A DNA stretch of 64,000 nucleotides from Spiroplasma endosymbiont of Poecilobothrus nobilitatus. GTDB lineage: Bacteria > Bacillota_I > Bacilli_A > Mycoplasmatales > Mycoplasmataceae. Shown one piece after another: positions 46,961 to 59,609 of the stretch. The DNA is taken from the NCBI RefSeq assembly GCF_964030655.1, contig NZ_OZ034915.1:62001-126000 (forward strand), in the 5' to 3' direction. The translations under genes and the position numbers were made by a program. The stretch's first letter is position 1. Each line of letters starts with the position of its first letter. Below the pieces are notes generated by a model. The model ran no database searches. It saw only the letters and a program-made list of their open reading frames with translations, and was not told the origin of the DNA.

Positions 46961-48676
46961 ATGGAAAATATTATTAATAATCCAATTAAATTAACATTAT
47001 TAATTTTATTTTTTGTCTGCTTATTACTATTAATAATAACATTAGTGTTGTGAGGACAAAAAAGTTATTTAAAAACAATTGAAATTAAAGTTTTACAAAA
47101 ATTTGATATTTTAAAACGATTACCGTTAAAAAATAAAATTTTTCGGATTTCTGAAATTTCTCGTTATAATAATCGCTATGCAAAAGACTTGATTATCTGA
47201 CGAACAAAGTATGAAATTATTTATGAGAAAAAATTAATAAGTTGTTTAGAAGCATTTCGTAAATTATATCAAATTAATAAAACAACATCAAAGAAAATGC
47301 CGAAAGTAGCAATACAAAAAATTATTCCGCTGTTAAAAGAATTAACTTTATTGGAAGAAGAAGCTCGTCGGTTATTAGATGAAATTAACAGCCAATTGCG
47401 AATTGAATTATTACAACGAGATTATATTTTGGCACATAAGAAAATGTTTAATGCATTGTTAGAAGATGCAGTTAAATTGCAAATGAATCTATCTTTAGAT
47501 TCAAAAAAAATTAGTGATTTTGAACGAAATATTGAAAGTATGTTTGATGAATTTGAAGATTATTTAACAGCGGGTGATTTTGTTAAAACAGAACAAATTT
47601 TATCAAATATTACTACTTCCTTAACTATTTTTGTTGAGATTTTAGACAATATTCCGCAAATTAAAACCTTGTTAACAAAAGTGGTTCCAAATAAACTTTC
47701 TTTATTAAAAGATAAATATGTTCTTTTCAATAAAGATGAAAGTAGTCGTGATTTATTAAAGTATAGTTTTGATGAATTAACCCAAAATATTGATGAAACT
47801 AAAATTTTAATTTCTAAATATATTGATAACTTACAATATAAAAAAGCAACCAATAAAACAATTGAAATTATTAATCAAATTAGTGATTTTGACCAAAGTA
47901 TTGAACACCAAAAAGCAATTATTTCATGTTTTAAAAAATATTATCAAGTTGTAATGGATTATATTAATAAAATTGAACGGAGTTTTAATGCTATTTCTCG
48001 ACAAATTGAAGCATTACGTAGTTCTTCAACATTAACGGCACATGAAGAAGGCATTTATCGTGAAGCAATGGGAAAAACAAAGGATTTAACGCATGATACT
48101 AACCGCTTAGTCTTAGAAATTAACCGTAATGGTCGCGATTATGTTAATTTTAATCAAGAATTGGTACATTTATTAGAAAATGCTGTTGTAACCCAAGAAG
48201 CATTAGAAAATGTTGTAAAGATTATTGAAAAACGTAATTTTGCAGAAACTGAAATTCGAAAAACAATTCATTTGTTAGAAGTGGTTTTGTTACAAGCTGA
48301 AGTTCGTTTAAATCAATTACAATATAAAAAATTATTAACAAAATATGAAAAAGCAATTAGTGATTATCGACAATCTTTAGAAAAAATTAAATTAATATCA
48401 TTTGATGTTAATAATCCTAGCGAAATTGATGAAGTAACAGGTAAACTAAATCGTTTGAAAACAGAAGTTTTAAAATTGTTTGAAAAAATTAAAAATAATA
48501 TTTTATTAGATTTATTATCACAAGAAACATTAGTTTATGCACAAAAATTTATTTTAACAAATGATGATGTTGATGACCAGTTACGTAATGCTCAGATTGC
48601 TTATCGCGATGGCAATTATGATTGCTCATTATTTTTAGCGTTAAAAATTATTCATGAAGAACAAGGAAAAATATAG
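46961..48676 (+). CDS. ezrA: Septation ring regulator EzrA-like protein
   Basis: 571 residues: one N-terminal membrane helix (LTLLILFFVCLLLLIITLVL) followed by a long, nearly all-helical cytoplasmic part with spectrin-like repeats. Size and layout match EzrA, which inhibits FtsZ ring formation. It is divergent from rpsD, the Bacillus arrangement. GGGGG about ten bases before ATG 46961. UGA/Trp codons at VLWGQ and IIWRT. Confidence 0.8.
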
Positions 48677-48679
48677 AAA

Positions 48680-49798
48680 ATAGAGTATAAAATCAATTTT
48701 GATGTAATATTAATTCGTTATGGGGAATTAACAACCAAAGGGAAAAACCGTAATAATTTTACAAGAGTTTTAGTTAATAATATTAAAACAAAATTAACAG
48801 GATATGAAAATCAATATCAAATTAAAAAAGAATTTGATCGTTTATTTATTGAACTACTGGATGCAACGGTTAGTATGGAAATTGTTAACATTGTTAAAAA
48901 TGTTTTTGGTTCATCATCGTTATCATTAGCCAAAAAAGTTGGTTGTGATTTATCAGAGATTGCTAATTGTGCAATTAATATCGTAAATTATTATCAACCA
49001 GCAACTTTTAAATTAGAAGTGCGCCGAAATGATAAGACTTTTCCAATGACATCCACAGAAATTAAGCAACAATTAGCGCCAAAAATATTACAACAAACAA
49101 AGGTTAAAGTTGATGTTCATCAACCAGTTTTGCAAATTGATGTGAAGTACGCCGAACATTTACGTATGTTTTTGTTAATAAGATTAAAACAATTGGTGGT
49201 TTACCAGTTGAAATATATGGTCGAGGATTAGTAATGTTATCAGGAGGAATTGATTCACCAGTTGCAGCTTTTTTAATAATGAAACGAGGAATGAATATTG
49301 AATATTTACATTTTGCAACACCGCCACATACGACGGCAGAAGCATTACAAAAGGTTAAAACTTTAGTTCAAAAATTAAATTATTATGCTGGTCAAAATCA
49401 GCAACGATTGCATGTGGTTAATTTTTCAATGTTACAACATGAATTAATGCATATTACTGATGCTAGTTATCGAATTATTATTATGCGAAGAATGTTTTGT
49501 CGTATTGCTAATTTATTAGCTAAGGAATTAAAATGTCAGGCAATTATTACTGGAGAATCTTTAGAACAAGTTGCTTCTCAAACAATTGAAAGTATTAATA
49601 CAACCAATGATGTTTCTACATTGCCAATTTTGCGGCCAGTGTTGTGTTTTGATAAAAATGAAATTATTGATATTGCAAAACAAATTGATACTTATCAGAC
49701 ATCAATTTTACCGTTTGAAGATTGTTATAGTTTATTTGTTCCAAAGAATCCCGTTACAAAACCACGTATAAAACAAGAAGAATTTCAAGAAAAGAATT
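48680..49798 (+). pseudogene. thiI: tRNA 4-thiouridine synthase ThiI, start lost, frameshifted, truncated
   Basis: FDVILIRYGELTTKGKNRNN then a THUMP domain; TEIKQQLAPKI and VLQIDVKYAEH; frame breaks near 49165; LVMLSGGIDSPVAAFLIMKR is the PP-loop. The expected start codon is ATA (48680) instead of ATG. IS-A copy 5 replaces the end after EEFQEKN, removing the rest. It would sulfurate U8 of tRNA. The cysteine desulfurase gene usual between ezrA and thiI is absent. Confidence 0.88.
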
Positions 49799-50873
49799 CT
49801 TTAATTTTGTATAAAACTCTTGATATTTATAAAATATACCTAAAATTAGGTATATTTTTAATATAAGAGGTTAATAATTAATGGAAAAAATAATTGAAGA
49901 ATTAATAAATAGTTTAACAGATGATCAATTTTTATAATTTCATGAAAAAGTCAAAAAAGAAGCAGAATTAATTAAAAAACAAAAACGCTTAAATGAAATT
50001 GATCAAAAATTTAGGGATAAAAGTATTAAATGTCCTAATTGTCAATCTTTTTATTGTGTTAAAAATGGTCATAATCCTGAAGGAAAACAAAAATATTTAT
50101 GCAAAAAATGTCGTGCTAGTTTTGATGCTTTTCGTGATCATTTTACGTATTGAAGTCATTTAAATTATGAACAGTGAAATTTATTGATTCAAATTTAATT
50201 ATTAGGCCAATCTAGTAAAATGATTTCCCACTTTATTAAAACATCACCGAAAACCGCTTGATATAATCGCTAAAAAATAATGAAATCAAAACAATTAGAA
50301 AACACCCAATTAAAATTTAAAACGTTAAATGGCCAAATTCAAATCGATGAAACATTTATTAAAGAAATCCACAAAGGTAATTTTAAAGATAAATTTGATA
50401 AAAGAAAAATTCATCTTGATTCATTTTCAACCAACACTAAATGTTGTATTCAAATGGCTGTTGATAGCAATAATAATATTTATGTTAAATCAACCAACAC
50501 AAAACGATTACAAAAACAGTGAATTATTGAAAATATTAATAAACAATTAATCAAAGAAAATTCAATTATTATTTCTGACATGCAACCATTATATTTATTA
50601 GTAGCAAAACAAACAAATTCTATTTTATTAGCAACTAAAACTAGTACAAATCCTGATGCTAGTTATCGGAAGTTAAATAAAATTAGTAAATTACAATCAA
50701 ATCTTAAAGAATCCTTAATTCATTATCGTGGCTTAGGTTTCACGAACATTCAAAATTATTTAAATCTCTGAAAATGAAAATACCAGCATAAAGGTTTAAC
50801 ACCAAACCAACAATCATCGGTATTATATTTTAACGTATAAAAAAGTTAAATAACAATATTAAAAGTTTATATA
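49799..50873 (+). mobile_element. IS-A copy 5, right end lost
   Basis: Left repeat CTTTAATTTTGTATAAAAC at 49799; IS-C copy 5 begins at 50874 and the right terminal repeat is missing. Confidence 0.9.
49881..50840 (+). pseudogene. IS-A transposase (copy 5), two nonsense codons
   Basis: 320-codon frame. GAA to TAA near 49936 (DDQFL, stop, F) and TCA to TAA near 50198. Catalytic motifs QIQIDETF and IISDMQPLY are intact. Confidence 0.88.
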
Positions 50874-52095
50874 TGGAATGGCAACACTTTTTAGGACACT
50901 TTTTATATAGACATTTGTTTTCTAAAAGTAACTGGAGATAAATAATTTAAACTGCCATGAATTCGAATATTGTTATATCAATGCACAAAATCAAAAAGTT
51001 CGTATTTTAATTGTGTTAAATTTTTAAATTTTTTACCCTTAATAAATTCAGTTTTAAAAGTTTTGTAAGTTGTTTCAGCCACAGCATTATCATAAGGGTG
51101 GCCTTTATTGCTTAATGATCTTTTAATATTAAAAGTTATTAAAATTTCATCAATTATTTTATTTTTAAACTCATTACCACGATCAGTATGAAATAGAGTT
51201 ATTTGATTTAATGGTCGTGTTATTTTATGAAAATCTTGCTGGACCAGTTCGGCTGTTTTATTCGGCCCAGCACTATAACCAATTATTTCACGATTAAACA
51301 AGTCAATTAATAAACAAATATAATGTCATTTAGCGCCAACTTGAACATATGTTAAATCACTAACAATAACTTCATTAGGTTTTTTGTTGTTAAATTGACG
51401 ATTTAAAATATTATTAATTTGGTCATTATTGACTGTTGTTTTATGATTATGATATTTTAATTTGGTGTATTTAGAAACCAAATTATTTTTGATCATAAAG
51501 AATCTGATTTTTCGCCGCGATAAGATGATATCTTTTCTGTTTAAAATAACTTTAATTTTGCGAGCCCCATAAATTTTGCGACTTTTATTAAAGGCACTGA
51601 TAATTTATTGTTCATAATTATTAACTTGCTTGTTAATACATTTATTAGTTTGATAATAATACGTTGATTTTGATAAACCCAAAATCTTACATATTTTTCT
51701 TACTGAATATTTTGTTTTGTTGTTATTAATTATTGTTATTTTTTGGCCATTATCAGTGCGGCTTGCTTTAAAATGTCATTTTCCATTTTCAAGTCTTTAA
51801 GTTATTTTCGTAAAGTTATTATTTCATTTTCTTCTAGTGTGCGATTGTCTTTTGATTTAAATGAACCAGAATTATTATAATTTTTAACTCAACTATAAAT
51901 AGTTGGTTTTGGTAAATTATATTCTTGCCCTAGATTAATAACACTTTTACCATTTTTATATAGCATGACAATTTGTTTTTTAAATTCTTCAGAGTATGAA
52001 GTTTTATTTCCCATTTTTATATTCCTTCTTTCTTAATAATTTTATCTAATTTTGAAGTCTATATAATTATGGTCCTAATAATTGTAGCCTATCCA
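50874..52095 (-). mobile_element. IS-C copy 5
   Basis: 1222 bp, TGGAATGGC to CTATCCA. Flanked by IS-A copy 5 and a truncated IS-B, with no target duplication. Confidence 0.9.
50903..52014 (-). pseudogene. IS-C orfA and orfB (copy 5), nonsense mutants
   Basis: orfA starts at 52014 but has TAA at the RKELKDL segment (plus AAGTTATTTTCG near 51800). orfB has TAA near 51607 (plus AATTTATTGTTC), and Cys to His in GHPYDNAVAET. Confidence 0.85.
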
Positions 52096-52735
52096 AATGT
52101 TTGTATTTGATTTTTGTATAATTTGAAATTAAGTTATATTTTTTCATTATGTTGCTGATTTTTACACGAGATAACATGATATTTTGCTGAGCTAATATAA
52201 CTTTAATTTTGCGTGTTCCATAATTTTTACTACTTTTTAGAAAAATACTGATAACAGCATTATCAATGTTTTGAGTATTCTTGGGATTATTTGCTTTTAA
52301 TTGATAGTAATATGTTGATCTAGCAAATTTCAATGTTTTACATAAATTAATAATTGGATATTTTGCTTTGTTATTTTTAATGATTGCTATTTTTTCCGAT
52401 TATCAGTGTTGATTGCTTTAAAATGTCATTTTCCATTTCTAATTGTTTAACTTTTTTACGTAATTGAATTAATTCGTTTTCTTCTGGCGTTCTATTGTCT
52501 TTAGCTTTAAATGAGCCCGAGTTGCTAAAATGGTGAGCTCATTTCCAAACAATATATTTACCAATTTGATAATCATTGAATAATTGTTCAGGAGTTTGAC
52601 CCATTTTGTAAAGACCAACAATTTGTTGCTTAAATTCATCAGTATAATGATTATTTGCCATAATTACACCTCCATTGTAGTTTAATTATAAATATTTACT
52701 CTACATTATTGTTGTCCAATTTATCTTAACCCATC
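52096..52735 (-). mobile_element. IS-B copy 2, 5' part only
   Basis: It contains the IS-B start (near-terminal repeat complement AATTTATCTTAACCCATC at about 52717-52734), orfA and the beginning of orfB (MKFARSTYYYQLKANNPKN), cut by IS-C at 52095. It shows the uninterrupted sequence at the IS-C target site of IS-B copy 1. Confidence 0.85.
52377..52661 (-). CDS. IS-B orfA (copy 2)
   Basis: 94 residues, [23 protein letters not shown] and zipper-like [20 protein letters not shown] base change near the end (GGA AAA AAT) carries the frame past the usual TAG. RBS GGAGGTG. Confidence 0.75.
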
Positions 52736-53843
52736 TAAAACAAATTGTCATGCTATCATAAAAATGGTAAAAGTGTTATTAATCTAGGGCAAGAATATAA
52801 TTTATCAAAACCAACTATTTATAGTTGAGTTAAAAATTATAATAATTCTGGTTCATTTAAAGCAAAAGACAATCGCACACTAGAAGAAAATGAAATAATA
52901 ACTTTACGAAAAGAACTTAAAGACTTGAAAATGGAAAATGACATTTTAAAGCAAGCCGCACTGATAATGGCCAAAAAATAACAATAATTAATAACAACAA
53001 AACAAAATATTCAGTAAGAAAAATATGTAAGATTTTGGGTTTATCAAAATCAACGTATTATTATCAAACTAATAAATGTATTAACAAGCAAGTTAATAAT
53101 TATGAACAATAAATTATCAGTGCCTTTAATAAAAGTCGCAAAATTTATGGGGCTCGCAAAATTAAAGTTATTTTAAACAGAAAAGATATCATCTTATCGC
53201 GGCGAAAAATCAGATTCTTTATGATCAAAAATAATTTGGTTTCTAAATACACCAAATTAAAATATCATAATCATAAAACAACAGTCAATAATGACCAAAT
53301 TAATAATATTTTAAATCGTCAATTTAACAACAAAAAACCTAATGAAGTTATTGTTAGTGATTTAACATATGTTCAAGTTGGCGCTAAATGACATTATATT
53401 TGTTTATTAATTGACTTGTTTAATCGTGAAATAATTGGTTATAGTGCTGGGCCGAATAAAACAGCCGAACTGGTCCAACAAGCTTTTCATAAAATAACAC
53501 GGCCATTAAATCAAATAACTCTATTTCATACTGATCGTGGTAATTAGTTTAAAAATAAAATCATTGATGAAATTTTAATAACTTTTAATATTAAAAGATC
53601 ATTAAGCAATAAAGGCTGCCCTTATGATAATGCTGTGGCTGAAACAACTTACAAAACTTTTAAAACTGAATTTATTAAGGGTAAAAAATTTAAAAATTTA
53701 ACACAATTAAAATACGAACTTTTTGATTTTGTGCATTGATATAACAATATTCGAATTCATGGCAGTTTAAATTATTTATCTCCAGTTACTTTTAGAAAAC
53801 AAATGTCTATATAAAAAGTGTCCTAAAAAGTGTTGCCATTCCA
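52736..53843 (+). mobile_element. IS-C copy 6, 5' truncated
   Basis: It starts inside orfA (KQIVML) and ends at GCCATTCCA. orfB has TAA near 53110 and TAG near 53546, the latter shared with copy 3. Confidence 0.88.
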
Positions 53844-54026
53844 TTGTTTTATTTTGTCATATTAGAGAAATTATTAAAACATTATCACATGACTAAAAAA
53901 TATGAGTCTTATCTAATTTATCAAGAAATAAAATCCAGAAATATTTTTGAAAGACTAACGGGTCTTGAATGTGGATGGTTTTTACAAGATAAATTGCTAA
54001 TTTATTTTACTTTTCTGAAAAAATAG
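53844..54026 (+). pseudogene. Short reading frame next to IS-C
   Basis: A 60-codon frame with a non-ATG start at the IS junction: HMTKKYESYLIYQEIKSR then NIFERLTGLECGWFLQDKL. Possibly the 3' remnant of a chromosomal gene. Not recognised. Confidence 0.3.
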
Positions 54027-54033
54027 ATATAAT
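54006..54033 (+). promoter_or_regulatory. Promoter of the hisS-aspS operon
   Basis: -10 TATAAT (54028-54033) and -35 TTTACT (54006-54011), 16-base spacer. It lies just upstream of the T-box leader. Confidence 0.6.
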
Positions 54034-54053
54034 TTTAATTGAAATAAATTATT

Positions 54054-54234
54054 GTTAACAATAATTGAACAGAGAAATAGTGGATGGTGGAAACTATTGG
54101 AATTTTAAAGCGTGATGAAAACATGAAGATAAAATTTAATAGATTTTAACAAGTAAGCGCATTAACTAAAAGATAATGAAATAGGATGGCACCGCGATTT
54201 TTCGTTCCTAAGCAATCTTTTAGTTTTTTATTTA
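54054..54234 (+). promoter_or_regulatory. T-box riboswitch upstream of hisS-aspS
   Basis: The T-box sequence AGGATGGCACCGCG is at 54183-54196. TAGGA and TCCTA form the antiterminator helix around it. The competing terminator is AACTAAAAGAT (54164-54174) with ATCTTTTAGTT (54215-54225) and a T run. Upstream GTGGAAACTATTGG is a Stem I-type region. Uncharged tRNA would switch transcription on. The specifier could be GAU (Asp) or CAU (His); I could not fold Stem I to decide. Confidence 0.88.
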
Positions 54235-54249
54235 GAAGGGAAGTAAGTT

Positions 54250-55505
54250 ATGAATATGCAAAAACCACGAGGAACTGAAGAACTTTATTATGAAAAAGCA
54301 AGTGAATTAAGTGTCCTAGAATTAATGTTGCGTAGTCTTGCTATACAATATAACTATCATGAAATTAGAACTCCAATTTTCGAAGCAAAAGATTTATTTG
54401 TGCGTTTAGTAGGAGCAGAAACCGATATTGTTAGCAAAGAAATGTTTGAATTATTAGATAAAAAAGAGCGAGCATTTGTTTTGCGCCCAGAAGGAACAGC
54501 GCCTGTTATTCGCAGTATTATTGAAGATAAACTATATGGGAAATATGAATTACCGTTAAAGTTATTTTACCTTGGGAATATGTTTCGTTATGAACGACCT
54601 CAACATGGCCGTTTACGCCAATTTAATCAGTTTGGAGTTGAAGCGGTCGGAGCTAAGAATTATTTATTAGATGTTGAAGTTATTTTAATTGGCTATAATT
54701 TATTAAAAACGCTTGTATTAACAAACTTAACATTAAAACTAAATTATTTAACAATTGGTGAAGCACGGACAAAGTATCTTGGCGTGTTAACAGATTTCTT
54801 CCAAGAACAAACATTATGTGCTGATTGTCAAATTCGGGTACAAAAGAATCCATTACGAGTATTAGATTGTAAAATTGATCATGATAAATTTGGTAATGCG
54901 CCAAAGATTTATGATTATTTAACTCCAGCAGAAAATGAAGAATTTGTTGCAATTCAAAATCTTTTAACTAAATTAGGAATTCCTTTTACCTTAGATGCTC
55001 AATTAGTACGAGGATTAGATTATTATACTGGAGTTGTTTTTGAAATTGTGTTTGAGGAACAAGAACGAGAATTAACTTTACTAGGTGGCGGACGATATGA
55101 CCAATTAGTGCACACCTTTGAACCAAGTTTAGATTATCCAGCGGTAGGATTTGCCTTAGGATTAGAACGATTATTATTAACTTTAGCTGCGAATGATATT
55201 GTCCTAGCTGATGAGCCTTATCTTGATGCTTATTTAATTTGTTTATCTGATCATGCTCGTCATTTTGCTGCTTCGTTGTTGCTATTACTTCGAGCAAGTG
55301 GTTTTCGCGCTGATTGTGATTATTTAACACGTAGTGTTAAAGCTCAGTTTAAATCATTGGAACGTTTAAAAGCAAAGAATGCCATTATTATTGGTGATGA
55401 AGAATTGAAAAAAAATGTTGTAAAAATTAAAAACCAACAAACAGGAAAAGAACAAGAAGTTAAGTTTGACAAGATTATTACAGTTTTAAGTAAGGAGAAG
55501 AGATA

Positions 55506-55506
<1 letters not shown>
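54250..55506 (+). CDS. hisS: Histidyl-tRNA synthetase
   Basis: 418 residues, class II synthetase. MQKPRGTEELY, motif 2 YLGNMFRYERPQ with RPEGTAPVIR, the histidine-specific VRGLDYYTG, motif 3 GFALGLERL, and a C-terminal anticodon domain. RBS AAGGGAAG. Translated directly behind the T-box. Confidence 0.96.
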
Positions 55507-57239
<1,733 letters not shown>

Positions 57240-57302
57240 TAAATATATAACAATAACTAGCAATATGATTTTTATGAAATGTATCATGTACGATGAAGCG
57301 GC

Positions 57303-57341
57303 AAAAAAACAACTCTTGTTAAATAAAAGGGTTGTTTTTTT
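57303..57341. terminator. Bidirectional terminator after aspS, prophage boundary
   Basis: AAAAAAACAAC (57303-57313) and GTTGTTTTTTT (57331-57341) pair. It is preceded by TGTACGATGAAGCGGC (57287-57302), which recurs with one change beside the terminator at 26977-27007. Confidence 0.7.
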
Positions 57342-57369
57342 ATTTATAAAACCAAATTATTTATTGTTT

Positions 57370-57527
57370 CAGAGAAAGGACAGCATCTTAAATTCTTAAA
57401 ATAGAAACTTTTTATAACAACTTTTTGATACCCTCTTTAAGTTGTTTACAAATTTATTAAATATCTTAGAAATCTTTACAAAGTGTACCTGTTTTTTCTC
57501 CAATTTTAAGGTGTTGTCCTTTCTCTG
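57370..57527. repeat. 158-bp MITE-like segment with 13-bp terminal inverted repeats
   Basis: CAGAGAAAGGACA (57370-57382) is the exact complement of TGTCCTTTCTCTG (57515-57527); TTT flanks both sides. No coding frame inside. It could be a miniature transposon or a phage regulatory stem. Confidence 0.45.
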
Positions 57528-57581
57528 TTTCAGTTAATTAATTTGTTAATAAAAAAACTTAATAAAAGAAAGGAGTAAGTA

Positions 57582-57821
57582 ATAGAAATTAATAAGCAAC
57601 AAACAATATGCGATGTTAATGATTGTTATAAATTAATATCACTCATTACCGAAGAATTTTTATCAAATAAAATTTTATGAACTTGTGAAAAACACAAAGA
57701 TTTATTAAATCGGACAAAAGATAAAAAACAAAAGCGGTTTTATAAACGCTTAGAAAATTCAAAAATTATCTTTGATGATAAAACTGGTTCTTTTAAACTT
57801 TGATTTTATAAAACAACTTAA
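57582..57821 (+). CDS. Small prophage protein with apparent ATA start
   Basis: 79 residues: EINKQQTICDVNDCYKLISL then KTKDKKQ-like basic stretch and IIFDDKTGSFKLWFYKTT. An AGGAG lies at 57571-57575 and no ATG/GTG/TTG fits; ATA at 57582 is at the right distance. Either ATA is used or the ATG was lost. Function unknown. Confidence 0.4.
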
Positions 57822-58345
57822 TGCAGTGTGGGACGGTTATTTTAAATAACTAAGTGCTTCCATAAGAACATGAGTTTAAACTCATTCCCACAGCCAGCCG
57901 AGGCAAGTACTGAAATAGTGTATGAGGAAAAATGTAAATCGGCGTTGGTTCATTAGAACTAAGCGATAGTCGTGATAAGTGCAAGGTCAACATCAAACGA
58001 CAATAAAAAAAGAGATGAACACTTTATAAATAAATTTGCGATAGATTTGTCCCATCGAGGATGGCGGCGGTTTAAAAACCACAAAGCCAGCACTAGGCTC
58101 TTCAAGGTGCAAGTTAATTTATTTTAAAAACTGAACGTTTTGACCTGAAATGGTGCGGATGAAGAGAGATAATTCTCTGGCTTTACCTTATAAAAACAAC
58201 TGTCGATTATTAAACAAACAACATCATACCGCCATCGATCACCCCCAGTGAAACGGATGGCGTAGTAAATAAATAGATAAATACTTATATAACCAATCTT
58301 CGCTTTGGCACTTTCACTTGGGAGTGAGTGCCAGCGATTTAAAAC
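57822..58345 (+). ncRNA. Candidate large structured RNA of the prophage
   Basis: About 520 bases without a usable ORF and clearly richer in G+C than the flanks. Helices: 57827-57833/57886-57892 enclosing GTTAT/ATAAC and a palindrome at 57870-57885; 58060-58067 (GATGGCGG)/58229-58236 (CCGCCATC) enclosing 58083-58090 (AAAGCCAG)/58177-58184 (CTGGCTTT) and GGTTT/AAACC at 58069-58080; and a 3' hairpin at 58301-58336 (CGCT..GGCACT..CACT, loop TGGG). Properly nested helices in a phage intergenic region suggest an RNA such as the large phage RNAs GOLLD or ROOL, but no family identity is claimed. Confidence 0.5.
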
Positions 58346-58361
58346 TAGGAGGAATTAAAAA

Positions 58362-58608
58362 ATGATATGTAATAAAGCATTAAAAATTACCAATAAAGAT
58401 ATTATTTATGCACAAATTAATCGTGATTATTTAGATAATTGAGAATTAAATTTATATCTTAAATTTGGTAATGAAGAACGACATGTTGGTAGTAGACGTA
58501 GACTTTGACTTAAATTGCAAATGATATGAAATTGATGAGATTAAAGATTTAATTAGTGATTATTTATAATATGAAGAAGCAGATTACGAGGTAATAAATT
58601 ATGAATAA
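58362..58608 (+). pseudogene. Prophage hypothetical protein, frameshifted
   Basis: AGGAGG RBS and ATG 58362: MICNKALKITNKDIIYAQIN, then ELNLYLKFGNEERHVG. The frame breaks near 58490; VDVDFDLNCKWYEIDEIKDL continues in another frame, followed by TAA and a stop at 58606 that overlaps the next gene. Acidic small phage protein, not recognised. Confidence 0.5.
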
Positions 58609-58765
58609 AAGATATTTATTAGTAATGAAAGATAAATATAGCTTAAATACTATATATTTTTATACATTTGATGAAGCAAGAATTTATTCTGAAAATTTAA
58701 ATTATTGTAAAACAACTATTATTGATTTAAAAGACGAAAATATTAAATGACAAGGATGTGAATAA
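58601..58765 (+). CDS. Small prophage protein (54 aa)
   Basis: MNKRYLLVMKDKYSLNTIYF then TFDEARIYSENLNYC. Overlaps the previous frame by eight bases; next gene starts two bases after its stop. Not recognised. Confidence 0.55.
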
Positions 58766-58766
58766 T

Positions 58767-58904
58767 ATGTGAAAAGATGAAGATGGAAATGTTTATGCCG
58801 AAGAAGAATTATTTAATGAAGCACTTGAAGAATGTCATTCAGAAGATAGTGCTTATGAGTATATTGATACATTAATTATGGAAAAGAATTTGGAGGAAAT
58901 TTAA
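58767..58904 (+). CDS. Small acidic prophage protein (45 aa)
   Basis: MWKDEDGNVYAEEELFNEAL then EECHSEDSAYEYIDTLIME. The second codon is UGA/Trp. Very acidic, a property shared by phage DNA-mimic inhibitors but also by many small phage proteins; no function is inferred. Confidence 0.5.
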
Positions 58905-58906
58905 TT

Positions 58907-59608
58907 ATGGCAGATTTAAAGTTAAATAATGAAGTTAAAAATATTACTTATCCGTTTTATTTAAAAGGAAATGATTTTAAAGAATTAAGTTTAAAAGCAT
59001 TAACAATTAAAAAATGAATTGATGAAAATGGGCAAGAATTAGCAGAATTTATATATTGACAACAAGCTTGATTAATAAATGTAGAATATAAATCATAATC
59101 ACTAAAAGATTTAAAATTAATAGTTTCAAAAATTGATTATTTTTTTAGAGAACCATTAGAATTAATAAAAATTTTTAAAGATGAATTAAATTTTATTAGA
59201 AAAGATATTTTAAATTTAGAAAATAATATTAAGAATAATCATGATTCTTTAAAAAATAGTGTAATTAATATTCAATTTCAAAAACAAAATTAAATTATTG
59301 AAACTCATAAAAAAGAACAATTTTTAGAAATTAAAAGTGTAGCAAAACAAGAGCAAGAATTAAAAATTATTACTAGTAATTTTCGTAAAGATAAATTATT
59401 AATTAAAGATATTGAAGTTATTGGTATTAATTATGATTTTTTACAAAATACTGATAAATTAGAACTTATTAATCTTATTAAAAACTATTTAATTGTTGAT
59501 GAACAAATTGTTAAAAATGAAATTAAAGAACAATGAGATAGTAATAAAGATATTAATTTAATTGGTATTAAAGGTATTAATTTTAAAATAAATAAAGGAG
59601 AAAAATAA
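58907..59608 (+). pseudogene. Prophage coiled-coil protein upstream of recT, two TAA codons
   Basis: 233 codons: MADLKLNNEVKNITYPFYLK, REPLELIKIFKDELNFIRKD, then KLELINLIKNYLIVDEQIV. TAA at 59096-59098 and 59291-59293; the frame is otherwise open and ends two bases before recT. Position and helical content suggest a DUF1351-like partner of the recombination module; not certain. Confidence 0.55.
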
Positions 59609-59609
59609 T

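Noticed and set aside
46811-47053. 80-codon plus-strand frame upstream of ezrA
   Set aside because: It is not a separate gene: it covers the ezrA leader and reads in frame into the ezrA N-terminal helix, ending at the first UGA; ATG 46961 with its RBS is the better start.
54680-55330. Two minus-strand frames of 90 and 114 codons
   Set aside because: Antisense to hisS, whose protein sequence is fully conserved.
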